Shown here: positions 33,881-46,460 of the stretch, in pieces | How positions within the stretch are numbered: the first letter of the stretch is position 1 | Layout: the number at the start of each line of letters is the position of its first letter | Origin: Chelonoidis abingdonii | Lineage: Eukaryota > Chordata > Testudines > Testudinidae | Length of the DNA: 64,000 bases | Direction: 5' to 3' | NCBI RefSeq assembly: GCF_003597395.2 | Contig: NC_133771.1 | Span: forward strand, 123,861,767 to 123,925,766 | Translations under genes and position numbers: made by a program | The notes under the pieces: model-generated | Seen by the model: only the letters and a program-made list of their open reading frames with translations | The model's database searches: none | Told to the model about the DNA's origin: nothing

Positions 33881-35035
33881 ACACCTCCACCCCAAGTCAA
33901 GGCCCTGTCTACCTTAGAACCACAAAAATGTTTATCCCATTCTGTTTACAGCATGCCTATTTCATTCAAAAGCTGGTGTTAATATTGGTCAGTAGAAGCC
34001 ACACATTCCTCTCTGCCTATCTGTTGCTCTCTATCCTTACAAAGGGAAGATTCAGAAGTATTCTACAGCAGTCATCCAAAACATCACAGTCACACTATTT
34101 TGTATGCTGCTTTACTACAGAATGCAGCAGTGTTTTATGTTATTGTAAACAAGGACAGGTCCTCAGAAGATTCTGAAGAGATGATTCTTCACCTCTGAAC
34201 CATTCCTCAGCTCTTGCAGTGAAGTGGAATTATGAAGCCCAAGAAGATGGTTCCACAACAGTTGCATCCCTAAATTTTTCTCAGGGTGCCTTGTGAAGTT
34301 TCTGGTTCCCCTATTGCTCTTTCCTCAGCAGCTTTCTCTCTTGACAGATGCCACTGAATCAGCTGCTTCTGTATTCTCTGCTTAACAGAGGGTGCTGTGG
34401 ATGCACTGCTCAGTTGTCATCTGTACTATCAAGAACTCTTCCTTGTCCCATTTCTGATAGAATTAGTGTTCCATTCAATCCTGCAGGTTGTGGCTGTCAT
34501 CTTCTATGGTAATTTCTCTCGAGTTGATAGCCTCTGATTTATCACAGCTAACCTTAGGTACAGCCATCCCTCAGATGCCCTGCTGTTGCAATTCCAGTGG
34601 ACCCTGTGCCTCTGGTTATTAAAGTGCAGTCCTACTCTGAAAAGAACTGACTCTGCAATGATAACATTATAAATTCCAGGGGGATTGACTCTCTAGGATT
34701 CCAACTGAAATGTGTTCTGTTTACAGGTAAAGAGAATGGGGGTATTTTTACTAACTGCCGGCTATGCAAACTTACTCTGAGCTCTGGGTCAAGCTGATGT
34801 CTTCCCACCTCATATACAGTAATAGAATTACTGGGCTTAGCACTCTAGGTTTTTTGTAAGGGCCTTCAGGGATATACATGCAGCAGCACAGTCAGCCATA
34901 TGTTACATGTGCCATGGCATGCAGCTGGATGTGCATGGAAGCAACAAACAGGCGTTGCTGTCACTACCTGCTGACACCGATCAGGATCTGCTGCTGCTGA
35001 AAGCAAAGATCTGCACTGTGTACTCAACTTAGAGA
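33881..35035. other. intergenic, no recognised features
   Basis: No gene or clear repeat recognised. Frames such as 33928-34176 show no family resemblance. Confidence 0.45.
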
Positions 35036-35161
35036 TTTTCGAGGCCCAGCTTGACAAAGCCCTGGCTGGGATGATTTAATTGGTGTTGGTCCTGCTTTGA
35101 GCAGGGGGTTGGACTAGATGACCTGCGGTCTCTTCCAACCCTAATCGTCTATGATTCTATA
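35036..35161 (+). mobile_element. CR1 LINE 3' end
   Basis: GACAAAGCCCTGGCTGGGATG, GGTCCTGCTTTGAGCAGGGG, GGACTAGATGACCTGCGGTC, TTCCAACCCTAATCG and TATGATTCTATA are the standard 3' end of CR1, including the ATTCTAT-type terminal repeat unit. It is strongly 5'-truncated with no ORF. Confidence 0.85.
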
Positions 35162-37220
35162 CTGTGCTCCACTTGTCCTTAGAAAGCCAAGCAGAACTAA
35201 CAGTGCAGGCCTATGTGCTCTCATGCTCTTCTAGACCAGTATTGCTGGAGCTGCCAGTAGGCAGAATAGAACTGGTGTCCCCTTCTTGCTGGCTGAGGGC
35301 AGCAAGGGTTGAGTTGGTTTTTACAGAATCTCTTCCCTCTTTGTAAGGGAGGAGTTTCAAGTAAAGAGAAACCTGAGGAAGAAAAGGGGGGAGAAAATGT
35401 TGGGGGGAATGATCTGTGGGAAAGAGATAGGAAGCACTCTGGAGACCAAAGGTATCGGGGAAAGAAGAGACAGAAGAGGAGGCAAGAGGAAAGGAAAAAC
35501 AGAGTTCAAGGCCTATTTCACCACTGCATTGCTCTCATGAAAAGAATAGTTATGCTGGCATAAAACGGGGGAAACCTGGCACTGCATCAGTTCTTGATGG
35601 GAAGGAAAGTAGATGTGAGACATAAAGAAAAGGCACCACTTTCAGACTGCTAAATTTAATTTTTTATTGAATTATTCACTTTCCTAATGTTTTCTCTTGA
35701 ATCCTGGCTGGAGAAGGCAGGGGAAAGGGCATTAATACTGATTTCATTGCTAACTCCATGTTTCTTAATTTGTATAACAATGTCCAACAATGGTTTGAAT
35801 ACAGGAATTTCTTTTTTTCCCCCATAGTTCATGCATGGTGATAAGATGAGTTTCGTTGCTATGTTCTTGCATATTATTAGGGGCATATTAGCAAAATCTG
35901 ACCTCCCTTTTTGTGTCTATACATAACTGGGAGCATCGTAGGCTAGATGTCTTAGCCTGAGACATTTATTGTGTGTCCAGTCTAGGTACCTACCTACATG
36001 AATGACCTAAATTGTGCTTGTAATTATTTGTGCTCAGAAATTTACAGATGCAAAGAAGTGAGGCCTTTTATGGGTAGAGTGAAGCTCAAGCCCGTAATAG
36101 TTTTTTTCAGTCTTGCCAATGCAGAAACTGTAGCAATAGAATTCTAGTTTTAAAGTATTGCCAACACTAACATTAAAACAAGACACAGGGCTGGCTCCTC
36201 AGCTGGAGGAAATCAGGGACATTCCATTGACTTTAATAGGGCTACACTATCTTGCCCTCCATTTGTTAATTCATTCAAACCACTGTTAGTTTGTACATAT
36301 CACATTTCCATTGTGGAATCCAATGATTAAAGAACAATCTTTAAATTAAACAGGTGCTGGGTGGAATTGCCTTCTGCTGGCACGATGATACCCCTCCACC
36401 CTTTCTCTCCCTTTCTGCAAATGGCTAAGCCATCAGAGGTCATGTTTATCTTGGTCCATAAAGAGAATCCTGAGGAGCAAATGGTTTGACTTTTGGTATG
36501 CAACAGAATGCAACAAAAGGCAAGTATTAAAAAACAAATCAATCAATCCCAGGGAGGATTTATCTAACATGAGATTGTCAATCCTAGTAGACTAATGCTA
36601 AACAAAAGTGAGAGAGACCTTATGGTGTGTCTGTACTAGTAAATGTTGTTTGTCATCTCTGTGTATAATAAGGAACACAATGGAAAGCAAACACCTGTTA
36701 TAAAAGTGCTAGTGTTTTGCAGTCAGATTATAAACCAAGACTATACACTCAATTGTTAAACCAACATTCCTCAACAGGAAGGGAAACAGAAAGAATGTTA
36801 CATTGGTTCTATTCCATGATTTATAAGTCAGATACATTGTGAGGGCAAGGAACAGTTTGTTGTCTGAAGTACTTTGATATGTAACATAAAGCAACTATAC
36901 CAAGTGAAACACAGTATATGGAAACCATCAAGGTAATATAATTGAATCTCTACCAACAGAACTGGTGCTGCGCACTTTACGGGTCTACACTATGGAAGAC
37001 AGAATCTGCCTTTTAACATTTACTGGCAAATGTTTTATTGCTGCCATCCAGCAGCAACCTTCTTAAAAATTTCCTCTGCTGCATCATGGTGCATGCTCTG
37101 TATCTGATGGTATGCTTTATGTAAATCTTAGCAAATACTTTTCCACTACAAACTATGAAGACAGCTTTTCTCTTGTGGAGGTCTTGAAATGTTCTGTCAC
37201 AAGGATGATCTTGTTATAAA
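35162..37220. other. intergenic, no recognised features
   Basis: 35370-35500 is purine-rich. Nothing else recognised. Confidence 0.45.
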
Positions 37221-37390
37221 AATACAGGATTTGCAGTAAAGACTCCTGGGTTCTGTTTCCAACTTTTGCCACCAGTGTCATGTGGCATGTCACTTTACCT
37301 TGTTTCTTGATTTGTAAAGTGGGGCTAGTAATTCCCCACCTCAATGCCTTAATTAATTAATGTTTGTAAAGTACTTTGATAATCTCAGAT
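37221..37390. repeat. MIR-like SINE
   Basis: GACTCCTGGGTTCTGTTTCC, CATGTGGCATGTCACTTTAC, GATTTGTAAAGTGGGG and GTTTGTAAAGTACTTTGA follow the MIR core in order. Confidence 0.7.
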
Positions 37391-38689
37391 TGAAGGCAAC
37401 ATAGTGTGAGTCTAAAAGCTATTCTAAAATAGCAAGAAAAGCTTTGGCTCAACAGCTTAATTTCAGCAAGGTCTTTTGGGTCATAATCTGTATCGTGTGG
37501 CCCCTACATTATGCAGTTTTAATTGTTTCTGTTCAACAGCTGCATAAAAATCTGATTGGTTAATTATCAGAGATCCGTTTTGAAATATGTGGCTGACTGT
37601 TTTAGTCCAAATCCTTAAAAAGCAAAAAACTCTCTTTCTGTAGTTTTGATCCTGATGTATGACTTTAAAGTAAACAGCCTTGTCTCATGTTCAGCCTCAG
37701 TCTTGCATACAGTTTAGCATCTTTTAGTAACATATTAGTCCATTTTGTAATATGCTATAGAAAGAGGAAAGCAGCTTCTCTTGTTTTTTGTAATGCTTGC
37801 TTTTCAAAGCTTTTGATGTTGTCTCTCTCTTGCTCAGAGTATTAGGGCCAAATGCAGAGTCCTGACATTTCAAATGTCTCAGAAACCTGGATAGCTATTG
37901 ATCTTTTATTGTAGAGTAGGCTTCAATACTATATCAGATGTTAGTGCTAGTCCTTGTCAGATATACTTAACCTATAGAGAAAAGTGACCAAAACTGCAAT
38001 GCATCTGCCAGTGCCAACAGGATGGGTTTACTCTGAGCCCCCTGTTACGGGTAGATAGGAAAGAGAAAGAAAGGATGAACTTGTTACTCATGGTCAGCAT
38101 GACTAACCAGCCTTCCCAGTTGCCATCTATTCCTTCTGTAGTTTTTCTTTTATTAGGTCTTTTGAGTAAAAAGTGTTTGATTTAAATATCAATAAGTCTA
38201 TCAGTTTAAAAGCACTCAGATGCATGACCAGCATAGCCTGAGGCCAATAACGTTGTTAACACCAAATGTCAACTCAAACATAGCACATTCTGCTTATCAA
38301 GTAGTTCAACATACCTACCAGTATAGCGTATTTCCATCAGCCACCAGCACTTGTCTTGCTTAATAAACAAAACTAAATAGCCAGTTCTTGGACAAGTAGA
38401 CCAGCAACTCAGAAAAGTAAATATGAGATACAATGCAAAATGTATGTATTCCTATATATAATATCTATACAGAGATTAAACATGTATGAATATAGAAAAT
38501 ATTTTAAAGAGAAGGAGAATCTAATCCCGAATGCAGGTTGAACCATTGTGTTCGTCTTTATAAGTCTGCTTAATAGCGTACAGTGTATTATGAATTATTC
38601 ACAGTCTCAGGCCAGCCCTCTCAGCTTGTGTTGTTACACTGACTTCAGTGAAGCTACAGTAATACACACCAGTTTTTCAAGAGATACGG
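37391..38689. other. intergenic, no recognised features
   Basis: Nothing recognised. Confidence 0.45.
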
Positions 38690-38900
38690 GTGAGATTCTC
38701 AGCTGGTGTAAATTGCTATAGCTTTTGTGAACTCAAGGGAGCTATGCCGATTTATACCAGGTGAGGAGGTGACTTGGTGTGTGTGTATGTGTGCGCGCGT
38801 GCGTCAGATTCTGTACTTGTTCCAGGTTTATGCTGGTGTAACTCTACATATGTCAGTGGATTTACTCCTGATTTACACAAGTATAACTCAAGATCAAAAT
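38690..38900. repeat. old palindromic repeat with TG/CG microsatellite
   Basis: GTGAGATTCTCAGCTGGTGT and TTTATACCAGGTGAGGA, then TGCTGGTGTAACTCTACATA and TGATTTACACAAGTATAACT, are typical phrases of an amniote palindromic repeat. An alternating purine-pyrimidine run (TGTGTGTGTATGTGTGCGCG, 38779-38804) lies in the middle. Confidence 0.55.
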
Positions 38901-39171
38901 TGTTCACATTCAAAAACTTTCCATTTGACTTTGTCATTTTGCACTAATGACTTGTGCCTCCATTTTGATACTGATGTTTGACATGCAGTGGTGTAAAACC
39001 TGAAATAAGTCTCCAGTTGTGTACATTTCCCTGCCATTCTGTATTTAGACACCCATGTAGTGCACTTTGGTCCAATCTCATCGCTGAGATATGTGTTGAT
39101 GTAGTGATCAACCCTCCAACAGGAGGGAGTATGTGTCTAGCCCTGCCTAGCTGATACCTGGGCTACCTTTG

Positions 39172-39305
39172 CTTTATATAAGGAAGGGCAGTGCCAATCT
39201 GTTCAACTCCTGTTCCTTGGTTGGAGGAGATCACAGTCTGAGGCGATGTTTTGCATTCATTAGAAAGGATAGCAAGCAAGCACAACAATGAACAAAATTA
39301 CTGGT
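39172..39305 (+). promoter_or_regulatory. promoter-like segment with possible tiny first exon
   Basis: TTTATATAAGG at 39173-39183 is a good TATA box. About 105 bases downstream, ATG AAC AAA ATT ACT G is followed directly by a strong donor (GTAAGTATT) at 39303. Read without splicing, the frame reaches a stop 14 codons after the ATG. I found no downstream exon that I can connect. It may be the promoter of an unseen spliced gene, the relic of an LTR, or chance. Confidence 0.2.
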
Positions 39306-42300
39306 AAGTATTTGTCCCTGGCCAAATATCCATAAAAGCTAAGCAAGGTCCTGGAGCCTTGATGCTGAGCGGTGGGTGACCATGACATCCAGGGTCACTT
39401 TGGCTGGTTAAAAGGGTGGAGCTTTTGGGAAAAAATGGGAAAATGCATCTCTTCTAAAGCCCCACCCTGAGACAGTCTCAAGCTTTCTGACACAGGCTGA
39501 GGGGCATCACATTGAGCTAACAAAACAGAACAGTTTAGTTAAGGAGACACAGACTGATCTAGAGAAAGCCTGTGTCAGGCAGAGAGAGATCTGTGTGGAG
39601 TAACAATCGTGTCAGGATACGAGGGTGGCTGCATTGACCAAAGGCCATTCTCCATTTTGAACACCGGGGTTCTCAATTGCCAGAGATCTGCAGGCTCCAG
39701 TGAACACCAGGCTCTGGATGGTGTTTTGTTGGAGTTACAGGATGTTTAAATAAAATAATGACAGTCTTAAATATGAGCTCTCTGTGTCTTAAAAAACCAA
39801 TATGTTAGACCTTGTTTTCCCAAACTGTAGAGAATACTTCCATATTTTGTGAAACGAGCTTTATACCCAAATAGACATGTTTTATCAAAGTACTGAGTGA
39901 AAAATGTTTATTTCCAGTTCTCTTTCTTGTTTCCAATACTGTAATTGTCTGATTCCAATTATATTTTAATTTTTGGTACTGTGCCAATAAGTTGTCCTTT
40001 TACATGGATGAGAAGACTGCAGATGAGGTAATCACTGTTGGGATACCTTGGAGAGAAGAAACCTGACCTCTGAATTTGGAGAATGCTAAATCAGAAGTAG
40101 AGCTGATCTGAAACTGGAATTTCCATTCTGTGGGAAATTCTGATATTCTGAAATTTTTGTATGTTCCAAATCGTAACAAAAAGTTGAAACCAAAGAAATT
40201 CCCAAAGAAAAGACATTCAAAAACATTTACAATTTGGAACCATTAAAACATTTTTCATTTTGATAATGTCAAAACATTATACAATATGTAATATTATATA
40301 TAATAATACATTTTATATCATACATACACATTGAAATTCATATTTTAATATAATATCTAAACAAAATTAATCAAAATGATAAAAGTCAAGATGTACCAGT
40401 ATATTACTGCCAAACAGTCTCCTTTTTTCTAGGAATTTCTGATCAACCTCCTGGACTGGACAAGTCACATTAATACAGCAATCTATAACCATACACATGC
40501 ACCACTTAGCTAATTCTTAAGGTAACTTCCATCACCATGTTTCTCACTGACAAGATCCTTTGTTTTATATGGCACATTAGGCCCAAAATATATGGCAGAG
40601 CAGAACTAAATTAGTCAGCAACATCAACTTGATTACAAAATCAGCTAGCAGCCTCCAGTTCTACTGAAACAATTCTAAAAATCTGCAAGATAGGGGAAAT
40701 ATTTAATAATATGCCATATGGAGCTACCTCTGACTTGCCATTGCCCTTCTAGTAAGCCACATACTCTCTTCTCCTTCACAATCCTAATAGCTTAGAGGCT
40801 TCTGCATGCCTGCTCTCAAACTTGGTCTGCTCAGTAAAGCTTACAAATGATTTCTCCCTGCCTCTTAGAGAAGGTCCAGGAGAGCCAGTCACCTCTCTTG
40901 TCTTCATTCTAGAAAGTTATTCTAGCCACCCATGATGTCCTTTTAAGGGAGCAGCTTAGAATCAGACAGAAAAACCACTGAGGTTCCTCTTTTGTGAAGA
41001 ACCCACAACACAAGGAAACAAAAAAGGGAGATGAAGGCAGAATAGTGGGTGGAGAAGCTCAAGACCAAGAAGTGGCACGAAGGCAGCATGCTGCAGATTT
41101 AGGCACCAATTCTGGACAGCATGTCGGTATGTGCTTATGTTCTGATGAATTCTCTGTGACTTAAGCACATTACTGGGGTGTAATGCAGCAACTTAACAAA
41201 AAGGTGAGGTGAGTCCTCCACTTCCGGGTCCTTTTGTGCAGTCACTCAACTAGATTGTATGTGGAACCCTTCCCACAGGTAACAGCCACAGTCAAAGAAC
41301 ATCTGTAAATGTTTTAGAAGACTTACTATCATTTTCTTTGATTTTTTTTTTCACTGAACTAATATTGGAAATTGGATAAAATCGTGTTTGGTTTGTTTGT
41401 TTTTTCCTAATCTTCTCTACTTTCTGTTGCTGTTATTTTTTTCTGTCTCCTTTTTAAAAAAAAAACAACTCACAAGTTAAAAAAGAAAGAGAGAGAGACT
41501 TATAAACTTCTCTGGCTAGAAGTTTTTAAGTTAAATTAAGAAAACTTACATTTGATGATGTACTTATCCAACAAAATAATACCATGAAGAAGTAGAAAAA
41601 TTGCAGAGAGATGAGAGTTGTGGATTATTTTTTTCTTTGGCTTTTCTAAAAAAAATCTCACTCTCTTAAATGCGTTCCTATGTCAAAGGAACAGTTTTTG
41701 GAGCGTTTCAATGCGAGAGGCTCTCTATTTATATAGAGCTAAGCTTTCAAACCCTTGTAGTTCAAAGTTGAGTAATACATTACATGTTTATATACATAAA
41801 TGTGTAAGTAATCAGTGTTATGAAGGAAACCAGTCTTAGAAATTCAGATGCCATTGTTCATTACCCAGATTTACCTTCACTAGATTGATGATGCATGCTA
41901 AGGTAAATAACAATGTTTAAATGTTTCTACTGAGCTGCAGGGATTACACTTAATTAAAACTATTAATGCTTCAGTTTTCCAAATTTATACTGCTCAGTTA
42001 TTCAGACTTCAAAGCTCAATTCACTGAAAAATTCATTATGAATTATAGACAGAGCACACATCTTTTTTTCCCTTAAATTTAAGTGAATTTGACCTTTAGT
42101 TCTCATTAAAGTACAGGATATATGTGGGATGAATAGTACTATACATGTGTATGTATTGCTTATAAAAAAAAAACTCTTAGAATTTTCCAAGATTTTCCAA
42201 AATGACTAGTGGCTTTAGGTAACTACATTTTGGGAAGCCCAACCTGAGACATCTTGAATCTGATTTTCAGATGGTAGGACTTTCTGGAAATCAGCTTCTT

Positions 42301-42591
42301 TCTGGAAATCAGCTTCTCCTCCCCTTTGAAATGTCTCAGGTTTGGCATCTAAAATTTGAGGCACCCAAAATCACAGTGCCCTTGAAAATCTTGTCCCACA
42401 TGTACAGTGCTGGAGATTTTAGCTCTGTATTTATCCACAGAACAGAGAGCAGCAGCATAATCCTCAGTACAGTATCCCACTACTATACTTGAATCATGAC
42501 AGGGAAGGATCACATCATGGACTGAGAGGGTACTTCACCCATTCGGTCCTGGGGTGAGACTGCCAGGAAGTATGTCACATGTGGAAGACAG
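39306..42591. other. intergenic, mostly unrecognised
   Basis: 39340-39760 has mixed composition and could be an old LTR, but no ends are visible. 40250-40350 is very AT-rich with TATA/ATA repeats. No gene recognised. Confidence 0.4.
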
Positions 42592-43345
42592 GTTTCAGAG
42601 GGGTAGCCCTGTTAGTCTGTATCAGCAAAAACAATGAGAAGTTCTTGTGGCACCTTAGAAACTAACAAATGTATTTGGTCATAAGCTTTCATGGCATAGA
42701 TCACATTGGTAGATGTGCAGGTGAACGAGCCCCTTATGATGTGACTGATGTGGTTAGGTCCTATGATGGTGTCCCTTGAAATGATATGCAGACAGAGTTG
42801 GCAATGGGATTTGTTGCAGGGATTGGTTCCTGGGCTGGTGTTTCTGTTGTGTGGTGTGTAGTTCCTGGTAAGTGTTTGCTTCAGGTTGGGGATCTGTCTG
42901 TAACGAGGACAGGTCGTCTCCCAAGGTCTGTGAGAGTGATGGATCGTCCTTCAGGATAGGTTGTAGATCCTTGATGATGCACTGGAGAGGTTTTAGTTGG
43001 GGGCTGTAGGTGATGGCTAGTGGCGTTCTGTTACTTTCTTTGTTGGGCCTGTCCTGTAGTAGATGACTTCTGGGTATCCTTCTGGCTCTGTCAGTCTGTT
43101 TCTTCACTTCCCCAAGTGAGTATTGTAGTTTTAAGAACGCTTGATAGAAATCCTGTTCGTGTTTGTCTCTGTCTGAGGGATTAGAGCAAATGTGGTTGTA
43201 TCTTAGGGCTTTGCGGTAGACAATGGATTGTGTGATGTGGTCTGGATGAAAGCTGGAGGCATGTAGGTAAGTATAGCAGTCAATAGGTTTCTGGTATAGG
43301 GTGGTGTTTGTGACCATTGCTTATTTGAAGAGTTTGTAAGATATG
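42592..43345 (-). pseudogene. Penelope-like retroelement remnant
   Basis: On the minus strand, an open frame of 187 codons (43317-42754) carries the C-terminal reverse transcriptase and linker part of a turtle-type Penelope-like element: TLYQKPIDCYTYLHASSFHP, FLKLQYSLGEVKKQTDRARR and LKDDPSLSQTLGD. The start of this segment continues in another frame (ISNGHKHHPIPE), so there is a frameshift near 43300. On the other side, FTCTSTNVIYAM is joined directly to the 3' tail (ACTAACAGGGCTACCCCTCT read on minus). The GIY-YIG endonuclease that should follow NVIYA is therefore missing through an internal deletion. The copy is non-functional. Confidence 0.85.
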
Positions 43346-44889
43346 CAGAGCTGTCATTTTAGAACTAAGTACAGACCGTACAATCCCTGCCAGATGCCTG
43401 TGTTGAACCCCATTTAAATCAGCAGGATTCTGTACAGGCACATGGACCTGCACTAGGACATTTGTATGCAAGATTAGAGGCTAATTCATTTCTTATAAAG
43501 GACACCAAAGAGCTATATGATACAACTTCCAGTGACTAGCAACCTGAACTGTATTTGAACAAGCAGACTATCAGGAAAAAAGCTTTTTGTCCTATTACAA
43601 ATCCTCTGAGCCATCCAGACCCAGTGACTGGCACTTCCTAGTGTTCATCCGAATACCAAATAGCTGAGATTATTATTTGTTTAATTAGAAATAATTAAAG
43701 AGGAAAATCAAATTATTTAAAAATATTTCTAATTCAGGAAAGCTTTTAAAGGTAATACTTATATGGAACTGCAAATGCATTGCACATTAATTTCTGTGAT
43801 TAAATTAAACCACTGATGACAATAACCCATCATTTAAATTAACATTACAAATTGCTGGCAAAAGTCACAGTGCTTTTGGTTAGATGCTACCTTTGGATAA
43901 GTAAATAGTTCCTGGCAATGGATTTTTTTTTTATTTTTACCTTTAATGGATTTACTTTTTTCATAAAAAGAGGCACAAATTTTAATATCTGCCTTTATTT
44001 TAGTAAAGTTCTCTATGAAATATTCACATTAAAGAATGAGGCAGCCAGGAGTTCAACACAGTATATCACATTGGCAAATGGCCTCAATAATTGAGCTGGT
44101 CACATTATTTTAAAAAAAGATATCCACTAATTCCTGTTCATTTTACTGATGCACAACTCCCATTCAAGTCAATGGAGTTAGTTGTTGGTAAGCTAGTGGT
44201 TCCCTCAAGCAGAGGTTCTCAAAAAATGGAGTCCGTGCCCTACTAGCAGTTTGTGCAGAGCAAGCTGGTCACCTGGTGCTGGCTTTTCTGTATTTCTAGT
44301 TGCTGAATTACACTGATAGTTAAAACTTTAATAAATACTTTCCCAATGTTACTTTTCCATGTAAGCAACTGCTAGTAGTTACCATAAGGATGTTATTCTG
44401 TCGCCAGTAGGAGAGGATAGTTCATGCTGTCAATGAGAGGGAAGTGTCCATAAGACTAGCTCTCTATTAAAATATGATCCACACTATGAAAACATCTAAG
44501 AACGTCTGTTCTAAGGCAAGCAGTATTTGTCCCTGCATATAAACAAATGCTGAAATTATTGTATTTTCAGCAAGTACTGTGCAAAATAATGCAATTTCAC
44601 TTAAATCTTTGCTAAATTTCCCAGTAACGACCACTTTGCAATCGTGCCAATAATGCAGAGAATGCTCTTTTGATATTAGTTTGTGCTCAACCTGTATCAA
44701 ATGAAACTCAAATATTCTAGGGGTTTGCGCAGGTTACATTTAGACTCATACATCTAGGTTTTGTTTTTAAAATGCTTTTACAATGATAAATTAATTTTTC
44801 ATTAATTAGCATTTCATTTCACTGAAAATTTGGGCTTGGATTTAAATGTTCCCTTGTAGATTCCAATAAAAGTTTACAAAGTGAGAATG
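43346..44889. other. intergenic, no recognised features
   Basis: AT-rich. Nothing recognised. Confidence 0.45.
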
Positions 44890-45180
44890 AGGGCCTGTCT
44901 AAACAAGAAAGTTTTACCAGTTATACCAATATAATTATACAGGTATAGTTACAGCGGTGTTTTCCCCTATATGGATACTCATAGTCCAGTATCAGAGTGG
45001 CTTTTTCCAGTTTGGCTTAAACCCCTTTGCCAACAACATAAGCTGAATTATAAAAAAAAGTACTTTTATACTGGGATAAAACTATCCATGTGAGGGGTTA
45101 TACCAATATAATTATATTGATTTACATTGGCACTGTAGGTTATACCGAAAAAAAAATCCATGTAGACAGGACATTAGAAT
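44890..45180. mobile_element. palindromic MITE
   Basis: It starts near GGCCTGTCTAAACAAG and ends ATGTAGACAGGACATTAG. Inner inverted blocks (TTATACCAATATAATTATA on both halves) give it a long foldback shape. There is no ORF, and the wording matches a common turtle DNA-transposon derivative. Confidence 0.65.
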
Positions 45181-45319
45181 GAATTGACTCATTGTCTGGG
45201 CAGAGGGAGAAGGGGTAGTAAAGTACAGGAGATGGGACAGCACAGTGTGGACAGAGAGAGTGAGTTAAGACAGGCAAATAAACTCGTGTATTGGAGTAAA
45301 CCTGTTTAATTTAACAGGA

Positions 45320-45930
45320 CCCTTCTTCCCAGTGTTGTCCCCCCATCAGGGTTACTATCCCCCTCCCAGCACAGCTCAGGCTCCTGCTCTCCCCTTAGCT
45401 CAACCCTGCTCTGGCCCAGGCAGCTCCAGCTCACATGGAGGGCAGGTCCCCTGGCCTCTTGACTCCCTCCTTGGCCTGCCTGTCCTGTCAGTCAGGCTGA
45501 CCTGGAGCATCAGCCTTTCCACACTGGCCCTCAGGGCTGTCAGTCTCAGGTGAGAGGCAACGTGTCGGAGGGCATGCAGGGTCAAGCGCCAGCACCTGCC
45601 TGGGAGAGCGCCTGGCTGTGGTGGTGGCAGGCTGCCCCCGCCCAGGTTTGGCTTCCGGCAGGCTCAGCCTCTGTCCCCGGAAGCCGAGCCCAGACAGGCA
45701 GCAGGCTGCCCCTATTGCCCCTCCCTAGCCAGGCTCTCTCCCGGGCAGCTAACTACACTGCACAAAGCAGCAGCTGGGAGCTCCCCCCCGGGTCTGGCCC
45801 CCAAGGAGAGCTGCTGAACATGCTGGGGGGGAGCCGGCACAGTGGGATGACAGATCCCTCTTCCCCCCGCGCCCCTGCCCTGCAGGTAATATGGGATGTG
45901 GTGGGGGGAGAGTACAGGGCCCTGAGCAGG
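45320..45930. repeat. GC-rich interval, probably transposon-derived
   Basis: About 600 bases are much more GC-rich than their surroundings. The long frames at 45550-46080 and on the opposite strand overlap each other, lack any family resemblance and reflect composition. I recall similar GC-rich interiors in turtle non-autonomous elements, but no termini were found. A CpG-island promoter cannot be excluded. Confidence 0.4.
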
Positions 45931-46144
45931 GGGCATGAAGGAGACACGTGTCTTCCCCTTTGGCTTATGCCCCACGGTATGGGGAGGCACCAGTTGTCTA
46001 TGCTCAGGGTCCTGATTTCTCATCAGCTCTTCCCGTTTCTTTCGGTACTGGGAGATGTCCAATCAAAAAACCCTCAGTGAGTTTTAGTAAGAGGCCAACA
46101 GTCCCCTTACACCTGTATCAATGGAAGCAGGCTGGCTCCTGTTA

Positions 46145-46264
46145 GGGTGACCAGACACCAAATGTGAAAAATCGGGACAGTGGGTGAGGGGTAATAGGAG
46201 CTTATATAAGAAAAAGACCCCAAAATTGGGGCTGTTCCTATAAAATTGGGACATCTGGTCACCC
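46145..46264. mobile_element. mariner/Tc1-like MITE with TA duplication
   Basis: It starts GGGTGACCAGACACC and ends ACATCTGGTCACCC. The termini are inverted copies of at least 10 bases (GGGTGACCAG / CTGGTCACCC), with TA on each side (46143-46144, 46265-46266). The interior is also partly palindromic. It is 120 bases long. Confidence 0.75.
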
Positions 46265-46269
46265 TAACG

Positions 46270-46460
46270 CCTGTGGCAGGCCCTGTAGCAGGGTGACTTT
46301 CAGGAAAGTGGCCAGTAGAGTGGGAACCTGTAGGGAATAGATAGGTTCCTGCAGAAGATCCCAGGTTAGGCAGGAAGGGGTGATTGGTGTGCTGTACTAG
46401 TTTTATGTGAAAGAAATAAAGTTGAAGCCCTGAGAAAAGAGTCTAAATCAGATTCTGGGC
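46270..46460. repeat. LTR-like fragment related to 1-175
   Basis: GAATAGATAGGTTCCTGCAGAAGA and GAAATAAAGTTGAAGCCCTGA match the left-edge repeat of the window. See the entry at 1-175. Confidence 0.45.

Noticed and set aside
39285..39305. First exon of a gamma-crystallin (MNKIT resembles MGKIT)
   Set aside because: Gamma-crystallin first exons end after three codons and exon 2 follows closely. Here the donor lies after five codons plus one base, and no FYED-type exon follows.
45550..46080. 176-codon frame as a gene
   Set aside because: It lies in a GC-rich interval with equally long frames on the opposite strand, shows no family resemblance, and abuts MITE sequence.
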